Shown here in pieces: positions 26,287-34,213 of a stretch of DNA of 64,000 nucleotides. The notes beneath the pieces were generated by a model, which saw nothing but the letters and a program-made list of their open reading frames with translations, did no database searches and was not told where the DNA came from. Source of the stretch: an uncultured Lachnospiraceae bacterium (GTDB lineage Bacteria; Bacillota; Clostridia; Lachnospirales; Lachnospiraceae). The position numbers and the translations under genes were made by a program. The stretch lies in assembly GCA_910586645.1 (NCBI GenBank), contig CAJUIS010000012.1, positions 1 to 64,000 on the forward strand, read 5' to 3'. The first letter of the stretch is position 1; every line of letters begins with the position of its first letter.

Positions 26287-26661
26287 ATGGAACAGAAATT
26301 TTATATTTGTGAACATTGCGGAAACATAATTGAAATGGTAAAAGACGTTGGAGTTCCGGTGATGTGCTGCGGCCAGAAAATGAAAGAGCTGGTTCCCGGC
26401 ACAACGGATGCGGCATTCGAAAAGCATGTGCCGGATTATAAGGTGGAAGGCAGCCGCGTGATTGTCAATGTAGGTTCTGTAGAGCATCCTATGATGCCGG
26501 AGCATTATATTGAATGGGTGGCTTTGCAGACGAAGCAGGGCGTTCAGCGCAAGGTTCTGCGCCCGGAAGATAAGCCGTCTGTGTGTTTTGCCATTTGCGA
26601 CGGAGACGAAGTGGAAGCAGTATATGCATACTGCAATCTGCACAGCCTTTGGAAAGCATAA
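26287..26661 (+). CDS. dfx: Desulfoferrodoxin-type superoxide reductase
   Basis: Reduces superoxide to peroxide without making oxygen, a defence used by anaerobes. The 124-aa protein has the small N-terminal desulforedoxin-like site (ICEHCGNI and VMCCGQKM: four Cys). The catalytic neelaredoxin-type domain follows, with ligands in KHVPDYKV, VEHPMMPEHYIEW and the C-terminal CNLHSLW (Cys and His). It is thus the two-centre (class I) form. It acts in the cytosol with rubredoxin-type donors. The gene is monocistronic, between its own promoter and a terminator. Confidence 0.95.
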   Translation: MEQKFYICEHCGNIIEMVKDVGVPVMCCGQKMKELVPGTTDAAFEKHVPDYKVEGSRVIVNVGSVEHPMMPEHYIEWVALQTKQGVQRKVLRPEDKPSVCFAICDGDEVEAVYAYCNLHSLWKA

Positions 26662-26687
26662 TGCATATAAAAAGGGATCAAAAATCA

Positions 26688-26710
26688 GGGCGATGCGTTC
26701 GCCCTTTTTT
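26688..26710 (+). terminator. Terminator after dfx
   Basis: 6-bp GC-rich stem GGGCGA/TCGCCC with a 5-nt loop, followed by six T residues. Confidence 0.9.
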
Positions 26711-26748
26711 GAATTTACAAAGAAGATGCGGAAAGGAGGATGAGGTCT

Positions 26749-28089
26749 GTGAGAATGTATGATCTGATTGAAAAGAAAAAAGAGGGGCGGATTTTAACGG
26801 AAGAAGAAATCAGATGGATGATAGACGGATACGTCAGAGGTGAAATTCCAGATTATCAGATGTCCGCGATGATGATGGCGATTTGCTTTCAGGGGCTGAA
26901 TGAAAAAGAAACGCTTGATTTGACGCTTTCCATGCGCGACAGCGGCGATTGCCTGGATTTGTCGGAAATACCGGGAAAGAAAGCGGATAAGCACAGTACA
27001 GGGGGCGTGGGAGATAAGACGTCGCTTGTCCTTGCGCCGGTGATTGCGTCGCTTGGGATTCCCATGGCGAAAATGTCAGGCAGAGGGCTTGGGCATACGG
27101 GAGGCACAATTGATAAACTGGAATGTTTTCCGGGCTTTACGACAGGGCTGAATGAAGAAAAGTTTATGGAAAATATCAAAAACATAGGGATTGCCATTGC
27201 CGGACAGACCGCAAATCTTGCTCCTGCAGATAAAAAGCTGTATGCGCTGCGCGACGTGACGGCGACGGTAAACCAGATGTCTTTGATTGCAGGCAGCATT
27301 ATGAGCAAAAAGCTGGCGGCCGGAAGCGATATTATTGTTCTGGATGTAAAAACGGGTTCGGGCGCGTTTATGAAACGTTTGGAAGACGCCAAAAAACTGG
27401 CGGAGACAATGGTATCCATCGGCACAATGGCGGGAAAGAAAACAGCGGCGGTCATTACGGATATGGATCAGCCGCTCGGCAATGCAGTGGGAAATTCCAT
27501 AGAAGTGATAGAAGCGATTGAAGCTCTTTCCGGAAAAGGGCCGGCTGATTTTATGCAGGTTGTTTCTGCGCTTGGCAGTAAAATCCTTATGCTTGCGGAA
27601 CGCGCAGCGGATGAAGCGGAAGCGGAGGACATGATTTGCCGGTGCATTAAAAGCGGAGCTGCGAAAAAGAAATTCGCAGAGTTTGTGGAAGCGCAGGGCG
27701 GAGACGCTTCTTATGTCTGGGATACGGATCAGTTTAAAAAAGCGGAATATAAAATAGAAGTCCTCTCAGAAAAGGAAGGGTTTATACAGAAGATTGACGC
27801 TGCGTCGATTGGGAGAGCCTGTATGGCGCTTGGCGGCGGAAGAGAAAGAAAAGACAGTGCAATCGATCTTTCCGTCGGCATTTATCTTTGTAAAAAAAGA
27901 GGGGATTTTGTAAAGAAAAAGGAACCGCTTGCCGTTATTTACGCCAGCGACAGAGAGCGGGGGGAGGAGGAAAAAGAGCGGGTAAGGAACGCATATACAA
28001 TAGGAGCGGTATGCCCGGATGAGTCAGGAACCATAAAAGCGGTGATTGACGGCATTGGCATGAATAATGCAAATTCTTTTTACATATAG
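26749..28089 (+). CDS. pdp: Pyrimidine-nucleoside phosphorylase
   Basis: Splits uridine, thymidine or deoxyuridine with phosphate into base and (deoxy)ribose 1-phosphate for salvage. The 446-aa protein has the thymidine phosphorylase family signature SGRGLGHTGGTIDKLE, the phosphate-binding KHSTGGVGDKTS and the C-terminal barrel-hammerhead (GFIQKIDAASIG). GTG 26749 is preferred because AAAGGAGG is 9 nt before it; the ATG at 26740 directly abuts that site. The product then begins MRMYDLIEKK as in homologues. It leads a seven-gene run into sporulation and RNA-processing genes, 6 nt before yqfC. Confidence 0.93.
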   Translation: MRMYDLIEKKKEGRILTEEEIRWMIDGYVRGEIPDYQMSAMMMAICFQGLNEKETLDLTLSMRDSGDCLDLSEIPGKKADKHSTGGVGDKTSLVLAPVIASLGIPMAKMSGRGLGHTGGTIDKLECFPGFTTGLNEEKFMENIKNIGIAIAGQTANLAPADKKLYALRDVTATVNQMSLIAGSIMSKKLAAGSDIIVLDVKTGSGAFMKRLEDAKKLAETMVSIGTMAGKKTAAVITDMDQPLGNAVGNSIEVIEAIEALSGKGPADFMQVVSALGSKILMLAERAADEAEAEDMICRCIKSGAAKKKFAEFVEAQGGDASYVWDTDQFKKAEYKIEVLSEKEGFIQKIDAASIGRACMALGGGRERKDSAIDLSVGIYLCKKRGDFVKKKEPLAVIYASDRERGEEEKERVRNAYTIGAVCPDESGTIKAVIDGIGMNNANSFYI

Positions 28090-28095
28090 ATAACT

Positions 28096-28377
28096 ATGAG
28101 TAAAATGAATCTTGGCAAATGGAAGGAAGGTCTGGTGGAATCTTTAGAGCTTCCCAAAGACCTTGTATATGGCGCCGTTCTTGTATCAATTACCGGACGG
28201 CAGGAAATTTTAATTGAAAATTACCGGGGAATTTTAGAATACACAAAAAATCATATCAGTCTGCAGACAAAGACCTGCAGACTGGTGGTTCATGGAAAAG
28301 ATTTGGATATCAGTTATTATACCAATGAAGAAATGAAAATTACCGGCCGGATCGACTCGGTACGATATGAGGATTAG
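28096..28377 (+). CDS. yqfC: Sporulation protein YqfC (YabP family)
   Basis: A 93-aa protein of the YabP/YqfC family (PKDLVYGAVLVSITGRQEILIENYRGI). In Bacillus subtilis yqfC and yqfD belong to the early mother-cell (sigma-E) programme and are needed for normal spore formation. The order here (yqfC, yqfD, phoH, HD-type protein, ybeY) matches B. subtilis. It follows pdp by 6 nt and precedes yqfD by 9 nt. I did not find a clear sigma-E promoter immediately upstream, so it may be read from the pdp transcript. Confidence 0.9.
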   Translation: MSKMNLGKWKEGLVESLELPKDLVYGAVLVSITGRQEILIENYRGILEYTKNHISLQTKTCRLVVHGKDLDISYYTNEEMKITGRIDSVRYED

Positions 28378-28386
28378 GAGGCAGTT

Positions 28387-29640
28387 TTGTTTCTTTCCAT
28401 AATCAAATTTTTTCGCGGTTTTTTACTGGTTCGTTTAAGCGGCTATTCCCCGGAACGTTTTTTGAATCTGTGCAGCAACCATAATATTTTAATCTGGAAT
28501 CTTACGAATCAGGGAGCGTGCTATGAGTTCTGCATCAGCATTGCAGGGTACCGGAGATTAAAGCCTTTACTGAAAAAAACAAAGACAAGGGTTGTGATTT
28601 TAAAACGGATTGGATTCCCGTTTTTTTTATATCGTTACCGGAAACGGAAAGTGTTTTTTGCGGGGATTCTGGCTTGCCTTGGGCTTTTGTTTTATATGAC
28701 GACGTTTGTATGGCTGATTGACATTAACGGAAATTCCCTGATTACGGACGACGCAATCCTGCGCTTCTTAGAGGAACAGGAAGCTGCTTTTGGCAGCAGA
28801 AAGAAAGATATTGACTGCACTGCGCTGGAAGAGGCGATCCGGACAAAGTATGATGAAGTGATCTGGGCGTCGGTGCGTTTAAGCGGCACGAAAATGACGA
28901 TTGATATTCAGGAAAGCCTGATCAGCAAAAAAGAACTGGAGGAAGAGGCGGAAAAGCCTCAGGGGGCTTATGACATTGTGTCTGACAAAGACGCGACGAT
29001 CGTTTCCATTGTAACAAGAAACGGGACGCCGGCTGTGAAAGCTGGAAGCGAGGTAAAGGCCGGGGAAATTCTGGTAGGAAGCCGTCTTGATATATACGGG
29101 GACAGCAATGAAATCGTGGACTGCGTTTATGTAATGGCAGATGCGGATATCTATGGAAAGACGCAGTATACATATCAGGATGCATTTCCTATGGAATATA
29201 ACCGGAAAGTGCGGACGGGCGAGGGAAAAAGCGTATACAGTTTGAGTCTGTTTTCCTATCAGGTGCGGTTTCCGGCCGGATTTAAGAAAAAAGAACCTTA
29301 TTTGTCCTATACGGAAAGCAGGCAGCTTGCCATTGCAAAAGACTATTATATTCCTGTCACTTTAGAAAAAACCACATATTATGACTGCGGTTATGAGAAA
29401 GTGAGCATGACAAAGAAGGAGGCAAAGGAAAAGGCGCAGAAAAATATTTTGCAGTTTTTAAAGAAATTAGAAGAAAAGGGTATTCAAATTACAGATAAAA
29501 ATGTTATGATAGAGTTTGTGGAGAACGAATGCAGGGTATCCGCCGCAATTGCTGCAGTTGAGAAAATCGGCAGATATGAGCCTGCAGAAATAAAAAAAAT
29601 ATCTCCGGATGAAAGGCTGACGGAAGATGGGTCTGACTGA
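28387..29640 (+). CDS. yqfD: Sporulation protein YqfD
   Basis: A 417-aa membrane protein. An N-terminal cytosolic part resembles the homologues (RGFLLVRLSGYSPERFLNLC; LKKTKTRVVILKRIGFPFF). It is followed by a transmembrane helix at about residues 95-115 (FFAGILACLGLLFYM) and a long extracytoplasmic region. The TTG start at 28387 is supported by AGGAGG 5 nt upstream, and no ATG or GTG start fits as well. The 3' end overlaps phoH by 14 nt. Its role is in the forespore envelope stage; the biochemical activity is not established. Confidence 0.9.
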   Translation: MFLSIIKFFRGFLLVRLSGYSPERFLNLCSNHNILIWNLTNQGACYEFCISIAGYRRLKPLLKKTKTRVVILKRIGFPFFLYRYRKRKVFFAGILACLGLLFYMTTFVWLIDINGNSLITDDAILRFLEEQEAAFGSRKKDIDCTALEEAIRTKYDEVIWASVRLSGTKMTIDIQESLISKKELEEEAEKPQGAYDIVSDKDATIVSIVTRNGTPAVKAGSEVKAGEILVGSRLDIYGDSNEIVDCVYVMADADIYGKTQYTYQDAFPMEYNRKVRTGEGKSVYSLSLFSYQVRFPAGFKKKEPYLSYTESRQLAIAKDYYIPVTLEKTTYYDCGYEKVSMTKKEAKEKAQKNILQFLKKLEEKGIQITDKNVMIEFVENECRVSAAIAAVEKIGRYEPAEIKKISPDERLTEDGSD

Positions 29641-30622
29641 GTTTAATCTTAATATTCCGCCGGAGCATTTGGTGAATGTCTTCGGATTGTTTGATGTTTA
29701 CATGAAGAAAATTGAAAAGGCATTCCATGTAACGGTCATTGTCCGCAACGGAACGGTAAAGATGCTTGGAAGCGGCGACGGAATGAAAAATGCCGCCAAT
29801 GTTTTCGGGCAGCTTCTGGAGCTTTCCGAGAAGGGCAATACAATTACAGAGCAGAATGTAAATTATGCGATTTCTCTTGCAATGGAGGAAAAGCCGGTTT
29901 CCATTGCAAAAATTGATGAAGAATGCATCTGCCATACCGTTTTGGGGAAGCCTGTTTCGCCGAAAACCCTGGGCCAGAAAGAGTATGTGTCGGCGATTAA
30001 AAATAAGATGATTGTCTTTGGACATGGGCCTGCCGGAACGGGCAAGACGTATCTGGCCATTGCCATGGCGGTTACGGCGTTTAAAAATGAGGATGTAGGA
30101 AGGATTATCCTGACGCGTCCGGCCATTGAAGCGGGAGAGCGCCTTGGTTTTCTTCCGGGAGATCTGCAGAGTAAGATTGATCCTTATCTGCGTCCGCTGT
30201 ACGATGCGCTGTATCAGATTATGGGAGCCGACAGTTTCCAGCGCAATACGGAAAAAGGATTGATTGAAGTGGCTCCGCTTGCCTATATGCGGGGGAGGAC
30301 GCTTGACAATGCATTTATTATCCTTGACGAGGCGCAGAATACGACGCCGGCGCAGATGAAGATGTTTCTGACGCGCATTGGCTTTGGTTCCAAAGTAGTC
30401 ATTACGGGAGACGCTACGCAGAAGGATTTGCCGGCCGGTGCAAAATCCGGCCTTGACGTTGCGCTTAAAGTTCTTGCAAAAGTAGAGGATATTGGAATGT
30501 GTGAGCTGACAAGCAGCGACGTGGTGCGGCATCCTCTGGTGCAGAAAATTGTAAAAGCCTATGAGGATTATGAAAGCAGGCAGGAGAGGCAGAAAAAAAG
30601 ACAGGCGGTCAGAAAGCGATGA
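29627..30622 (+). CDS. phoH: PhoH family ATPase
   Basis: A 331-aa P-loop protein. An N-terminal KH-like segment (residues 15-75) is followed by the PhoH ATPase domain with Walker A GPAGTGKT, RPAIEAGERLGFLPGDL, Walker B FIILDEAQNTT and ITGDATQKDLP. PhoH/YbeZ proteins resemble the ATPase half of superfamily 1 helicases and are linked to YbeY and ribosomal RNA maturation. ybeY lies two genes downstream. The start overlaps yqfD, and the stop overlaps the next start as ATGA. Confidence 0.93.
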   Translation: MGLTEFNLNIPPEHLVNVFGLFDVYMKKIEKAFHVTVIVRNGTVKMLGSGDGMKNAANVFGQLLELSEKGNTITEQNVNYAISLAMEEKPVSIAKIDEECICHTVLGKPVSPKTLGQKEYVSAIKNKMIVFGHGPAGTGKTYLAIAMAVTAFKNEDVGRIILTRPAIEAGERLGFLPGDLQSKIDPYLRPLYDALYQIMGADSFQRNTEKGLIEVAPLAYMRGRTLDNAFIILDEAQNTTPAQMKMFLTRIGFGSKVVITGDATQKDLPAGAKSGLDVALKVLAKVEDIGMCELTSSDVVRHPLVQKIVKAYEDYESRQERQKKRQAVRKR

Positions 30623-31833
30623 AACAGAAAATGCCATGGAAACGGCTCCGGAATTACCTTGGGATGGCGGCCATGACTGTTTTGCTGTCCGTTTTTTTTG
30701 TATACCGGAATGGATGGATGGCAGACAGGCTTCTTGCATACCTGCTGCTGGACGCAGTTTTTTTTGCCGTCGTCCTTTATATGCTTGAGAGCGGCAGAGT
30801 CCGTCTTGAAATTGAGAACAGCGAATCCGTCCAGTATGGAAGAATCGCAGGATATTATGCGGCATTCTGCCTTGTGACGGCAGGACTGTGCTTTTTTCCT
30901 GCCTTTACCTGTCCGGCAGCGGCATTTGCGTTATTTTTGGGAGTGGCGGCCAATTTGGAAACAGCCGTTACCTTAAGCGTTTTTTTATGCATACTCTTAT
31001 GCGCTGCAAGAGGCGGGAGTTTCTATGAGCTTGCGGCGTGCTGTGTGCTGGCTGCAGTCGGCGCGCAGATGGCAAAGACGATGCATGAGAAAAAGAACCG
31101 CCTGTGGTGCGGCATAATTCTATTGTCTGTTTCCATGTCCGTTCCCGCGCTGTTTTACTATCTGGAGCATGGAAAGGCCGGGATGCGGCTTCTTGTCTGG
31201 AATGCGGAATTTGGCATACTGACGGTTATTTTATATGGTATGCTGGCAAACAGGCTTTATGACAGAACGGATTACGGAATGCAGTATGCTTATGAAGCGA
31301 TTGTAAAAGAGAACTATCCGCTTGTTTCTGCGATCCGCAGTTATTCAAGGGATGAATATTTGCATGCCTTAAGAGTTTCTTCCGTTGCAGGGAGATGCGC
31401 GAAGGAAATTCATGCAGATCCGTTTGTATCCGCGGCTGCCGGGTTTTATTACCGCCTTGGAATCCTGGAAGGAGAGCCTGTGATAGAAAACGCCGTGCGT
31501 CTGGCGGAGGAAAGCTGTTTTCCGGAGGCGGTCATAAAGATTTTATCCGAATATAACGGGGAAGAAAGGTTGCCGTCTTCAAAAGAGTCTGCTATAGTAC
31601 ATATGGTAGATATCTGTGTGAAGAAGATTGAAACGTTAAATTCGCAGAAAATGACTTCTTCCTTTAGTCAGGAAATGGTGATTTATCAGACTTTAAACGA
31701 AGCTTCCGCAACCGGGATTTATGATGAATCCGGCGTCAGCATGAATCAGTTTTTAAAAATACGGGAGCTTTTGGTGCATGAGGAGATTGGATATGACGGT
31801 AATGATGGAAGAGGAAGTGACGCCGCCGTTTGA
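30619..31833 (+). CDS. PgpH-like membrane protein with degenerate HD domain
   Basis: A 404-aa protein with about seven hydrophobic helices in residues 10-220, then a cytosolic domain (225-375) that aligns by eye with the HD domain of the c-di-AMP phosphodiesterase PgpH. The large extracellular 7TMR-HDED domain of PgpH (which is about 700 aa) is absent. The active-site motif that reads YYHDIGK in PgpH is YYRLGIL here (R279, L280), the HH motif (QHHG-type) is SEYNG, and the middle His is not found. All metal ligands except perhaps one aspartate therefore seem lost. Its position between phoH and ybeY is exactly that of pgpH (yqfF) in Bacillus. It is probably a pseudoenzyme, perhaps still binding a nucleotide or partner. 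Overlaps: 4 nt with phoH, 41 nt with ybeY. Confidence 0.8.
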   Translation: MKQKMPWKRLRNYLGMAAMTVLLSVFFVYRNGWMADRLLAYLLLDAVFFAVVLYMLESGRVRLEIENSESVQYGRIAGYYAAFCLVTAGLCFFPAFTCPAAAFALFLGVAANLETAVTLSVFLCILLCAARGGSFYELAACCVLAAVGAQMAKTMHEKKNRLWCGIILLSVSMSVPALFYYLEHGKAGMRLLVWNAEFGILTVILYGMLANRLYDRTDYGMQYAYEAIVKENYPLVSAIRSYSRDEYLHALRVSSVAGRCAKEIHADPFVSAAAGFYYRLGILEGEPVIENAVRLAEESCFPEAVIKILSEYNGEERLPSSKESAIVHMVDICVKKIETLNSQKMTSSFSQEMVIYQTLNEASATGIYDESGVSMNQFLKIRELLVHEEIGYDGNDGRGSDAAV

Positions 31834-32296
31834 CTTTGACTGGAAAACGCTTGCAGAAAAGGTGATTTTATTTTCACTGGATTATGAAAGGTTTCCCTAT
31901 GAAGCGGAGGTAAACCTTATTTTAACAGACAATGATTCCATACGGGAAATCAATCGTCTGCACCGGGATATGGACAGGCCAACGGACGTGCTTTCTTTTC
32001 CGATGCTGAATTTTGCGTCGGCGGGAGATTTTACGGGAATTGAGGAAGGGCTTGAAGATAATTTTAATCCGGATACCGGAGAAGTGGTTCTTGGGGATAT
32101 TGTGATTTCCGTTCCCAAAGTCCTGGAACAGGCAGAGGCTTACGGGCATACGGAGGAACGGGAATTTGCATTTTTAATTGTACATAGTGTGCTGCATCTT
32201 TTGGGGTATGATCATGTAACTCCGGAGGATGCCGCATTTATGGAAAATAAACAAAAAGATATTTTAAAAAGAATGAACATCTTAAGAGGAGGGTGA
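31793..32296 (+). CDS. ybeY: Endoribonuclease YbeY
   Basis: A 167-aa zinc-dependent endoribonuclease for 16S rRNA 3'-end maturation and ribosome quality control. The signature HSVLHLLGYDH (H-x3-H-x5-H) near the C-terminus provides the metal ligands, and LHRDMDRPTDVLSFPM is the family's conserved block. ATG 31793 has AGGAG 7 nt upstream, better than the ATG at 31778. The gene begins inside the 3' end of the PgpH-like gene (41-nt overlap), as part of the conserved yqf cluster. Confidence 0.95.
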   Translation: MTVMMEEEVTPPFDFDWKTLAEKVILFSLDYERFPYEAEVNLILTDNDSIREINRLHRDMDRPTDVLSFPMLNFASAGDFTGIEEGLEDNFNPDTGEVVLGDIVISVPKVLEQAEAYGHTEEREFAFLIVHSVLHLLGYDHVTPEDAAFMENKQKDILKRMNILRGG

Positions 32297-32299
32297 ATG

Positions 32300-33421
32300 A
32301 TGAAACACATGAAAAAAGCAGTTCTTCTTGCATCCGTCTGCTGTCTTGCGCTGGGAGGGTGCGGAAAGCAGGAAGAAGAGGCTCCGGAAACGACAGAAAG
32401 CGTTCAGGTTGTTGAGACAGAGACACAGACGAAAGAGGCTGTTGTGCCGGAAACGGAGGAACCTGTCGTTACTTCTTCCAACAGAAACCCATTGACAGGA
32501 GAGGCGATGGACGAGGCTCTTGTATCACAGAGACCTGTTTCCTGTATGGTTGGAAATACGACAGACGCAATGCCGCAGTATGGCATTTCCGATGCGGACG
32601 TGATTGTGGAGGCTCCGGCGGAAGGCGGACTGACAAGGCTTATGACAATTTATCAGGATTATAAAGATCTTCCGTCTATTATGTCCGTAAGAAGCTGCCG
32701 TCATTATTATGCATATCTGTCCAATGAATTTGAAGCGATTTACGTGCATTACGGGCAGGCTATTTATGCAACGGAGATGTTAAAGCGGTTTGATGATTTA
32801 AACGGTCTGGACGGAGATCTTGAAAATGTAACGTTCTTCCGTGACAAATCCAGAAAATCGCCGCATAATGCGTATATTAACGGAGAAAGCATTATTGCGG
32901 GAATTGAAAAAAGAGAGTACCGCACACAGCATGCGGATACGTACAACAATACGTTTCTGTTTGCAGATGCGTCAGGGGATTTGGAAGGCGGTGAAGACGC
33001 CGCTGTCGCTGCGCCGGGCTATACGGTGAATAAGCCATGGTTTGTCTATAACGCGGATACCGGTTTATATGAGAGATATCAGTATAAGGCGGCGCATAAG
33101 GACGGGGGATCCGGAGAGCAGCTTGCATTTAAAAACGTTATTTTCCGCGTCTGTGATTATAAAGTGGAGCCGGACGGAAAATATCTGGATGTAAAGACGG
33201 CTTCTTACGGCGGCCCCGGAAAATATATTTCAAACGGAAAAGCAATCGACATCGCATGGGTGAAGGAAGTGGAAGACGGCGTCTGCAGGTATTATGATGC
33301 AAACGGCAAGGAACTGGAATTAAATCCGGGGAAAACATGCATCTGCATTATTTTAAACGACGCTGAAGATAAAATTGGCATTTACGGAAGCGAAGAGGAG
33401 TTTGAGGCTTCCAGGAAATAA
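32300..33421 (+). CDS. DUF3048 (YerB-like) lipoprotein
   Basis: A 373-aa exported lipoprotein. The signal peptide ends in a lipobox LALGGC (C21) and is followed by a Thr/Glu-rich linker of about 40 residues. The mature part carries the DUF3048 pattern (NPLTGEAM; RPVSCMVGNTTDAMPQYGI; SIMSVRSCRHYYAYL; FRDKSRKSPHNAYIN). Function is unknown. ATG 32300 has AGGAGG 7 nt upstream; ATG 32297 is too close. It follows the ybeY stop by 3 nt and ends before a long hairpin. Confidence 0.88.
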   Translation: MKHMKKAVLLASVCCLALGGCGKQEEEAPETTESVQVVETETQTKEAVVPETEEPVVTSSNRNPLTGEAMDEALVSQRPVSCMVGNTTDAMPQYGISDADVIVEAPAEGGLTRLMTIYQDYKDLPSIMSVRSCRHYYAYLSNEFEAIYVHYGQAIYATEMLKRFDDLNGLDGDLENVTFFRDKSRKSPHNAYINGESIIAGIEKREYRTQHADTYNNTFLFADASGDLEGGEDAAVAAPGYTVNKPWFVYNADTGLYERYQYKAAHKDGGSGEQLAFKNVIFRVCDYKVEPDGKYLDVKTASYGGPGKYISNGKAIDIAWVKEVEDGVCRYYDANGKELELNPGKTCICIILNDAEDKIGIYGSEEEFEASRK

Positions 33422-33441
33422 CGAAGAATATGTCAGAAAAA

Positions 33442-33482
33442 CAATGCAGATAATGAGGCGGAAGCCGGCATTATCTGCATTG
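33442..33482 (+). terminator. Long hairpin after the DUF3048 gene
   Basis: A perfect 14-bp stem (33442-33455 with 33469-33482) around a 13-nt loop, 20 nt after the stop codon. The T tract after it is weak (TCTTCGTTT), so termination may be partial. The rex promoter begins 8 nt later. Confidence 0.6.
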
Positions 33483-33489
33483 TCTTCGT

Positions 33490-33518
33490 TTGACAGAAAC
33501 GTATAAATTCATTATAAT
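33490..33518 (+). promoter_or_regulatory. Strong promoter of rex
   Basis: Exact consensus TTGACA (33490-33495) and TATAAT (33513-33518) with 17 nt spacing. This places the transcription start near 33525 and rules out translation starts upstream of it. I see no Rex-type palindrome overlapping it. Confidence 0.93.
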
Positions 33519-33549
33519 GTTTTCCAGATATCATCAGGGAGGAAGCGAC

Positions 33550-34188
33550 GTGGAGAAAGAAATTTCGCAGGCCGTGATACGAAGGATGCCAAGATATTAC
33601 AGGTATTTGGGAGAGCTGATTGAAGCGGGAGCCGAGCGCATTTCTTCGGGAGATTTAAGTTCCCGCATGAATGTGACGGCTTCCCAGATTCGTCAGGATT
33701 TGAATAATTTCGGAGGTTTTGGACAGCAGGGATATGGCTATAATGTGAAATATCTGTATGAAGAAATTGGCAAAATATTAGGACTTGGCCGAAAGCATAA
33801 TATTATTATCGTCGGAGCCGGAAATCTTGGGCAGGCGCTGGCAAATTATCTCGAATTTGAAAAGTTCGGATTTGAAATTACGGCGCTGTTCGACATAAAC
33901 GAAAAACTGAAGAATCAATGCATCCGGGGCATTGAGATTCATATGCTGGATGAACTGGATGATTTTGTGAAACGGGAAAAGGTTGACATAGCGGCTCTTA
34001 CCATGCCAAAAGCCAATGCGGACGTTATGGCAAACCGTCTGGTGGAGCTTGGAATTCCTGCGATTTGGAATTTTGCCCATGTGGATTTAAAACTGGAGAA
34101 TCAGGATGTGGTTGTGGAAAGCGTACATCTTTCCGACAGCCTGATGCAGTTATCCTATAATCTGGAACAGAATGCGGCGGATCGGTAA
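33550..34188 (+). CDS. rex: Redox-sensing transcriptional repressor Rex
   Basis: A 212-aa repressor. The N-terminal winged helix (VIRRMPRYYRYLGELIE; SSRMNVTASQIRQDLNNFG) binds DNA. The C-terminal Rossmann domain (IIVGAGNLGQALANY) senses the NADH/NAD ratio, and NADH releases the protein from operators of fermentation genes. The GTG start at 33550 has GGGAGGA 7 nt upstream. An in-frame upstream extension exists but overlaps the promoter and cannot be translated from this transcript. It heads a run with nnr and alr. Confidence 0.95.
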   Translation: MEKEISQAVIRRMPRYYRYLGELIEAGAERISSGDLSSRMNVTASQIRQDLNNFGGFGQQGYGYNVKYLYEEIGKILGLGRKHNIIIVGAGNLGQALANYLEFEKFGFEITALFDINEKLKNQCIRGIEIHMLDELDDFVKREKVDIAALTMPKANADVMANRLVELGIPAIWNFAHVDLKLENQDVVVESVHLSDSLMQLSYNLEQNAADR

Positions 34189-34213
34189 TGCATTTACAGC
34201 AGAAGGAGACGTT

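Noticed and set aside
33490..33549. Longer N-terminus for Rex starting at 33490
   Set aside because: A consensus promoter (TTGACA-17-TATAAT) occupies this stretch, and GTG 33550 has a well-placed ribosome-binding site and the usual Rex N-terminus.
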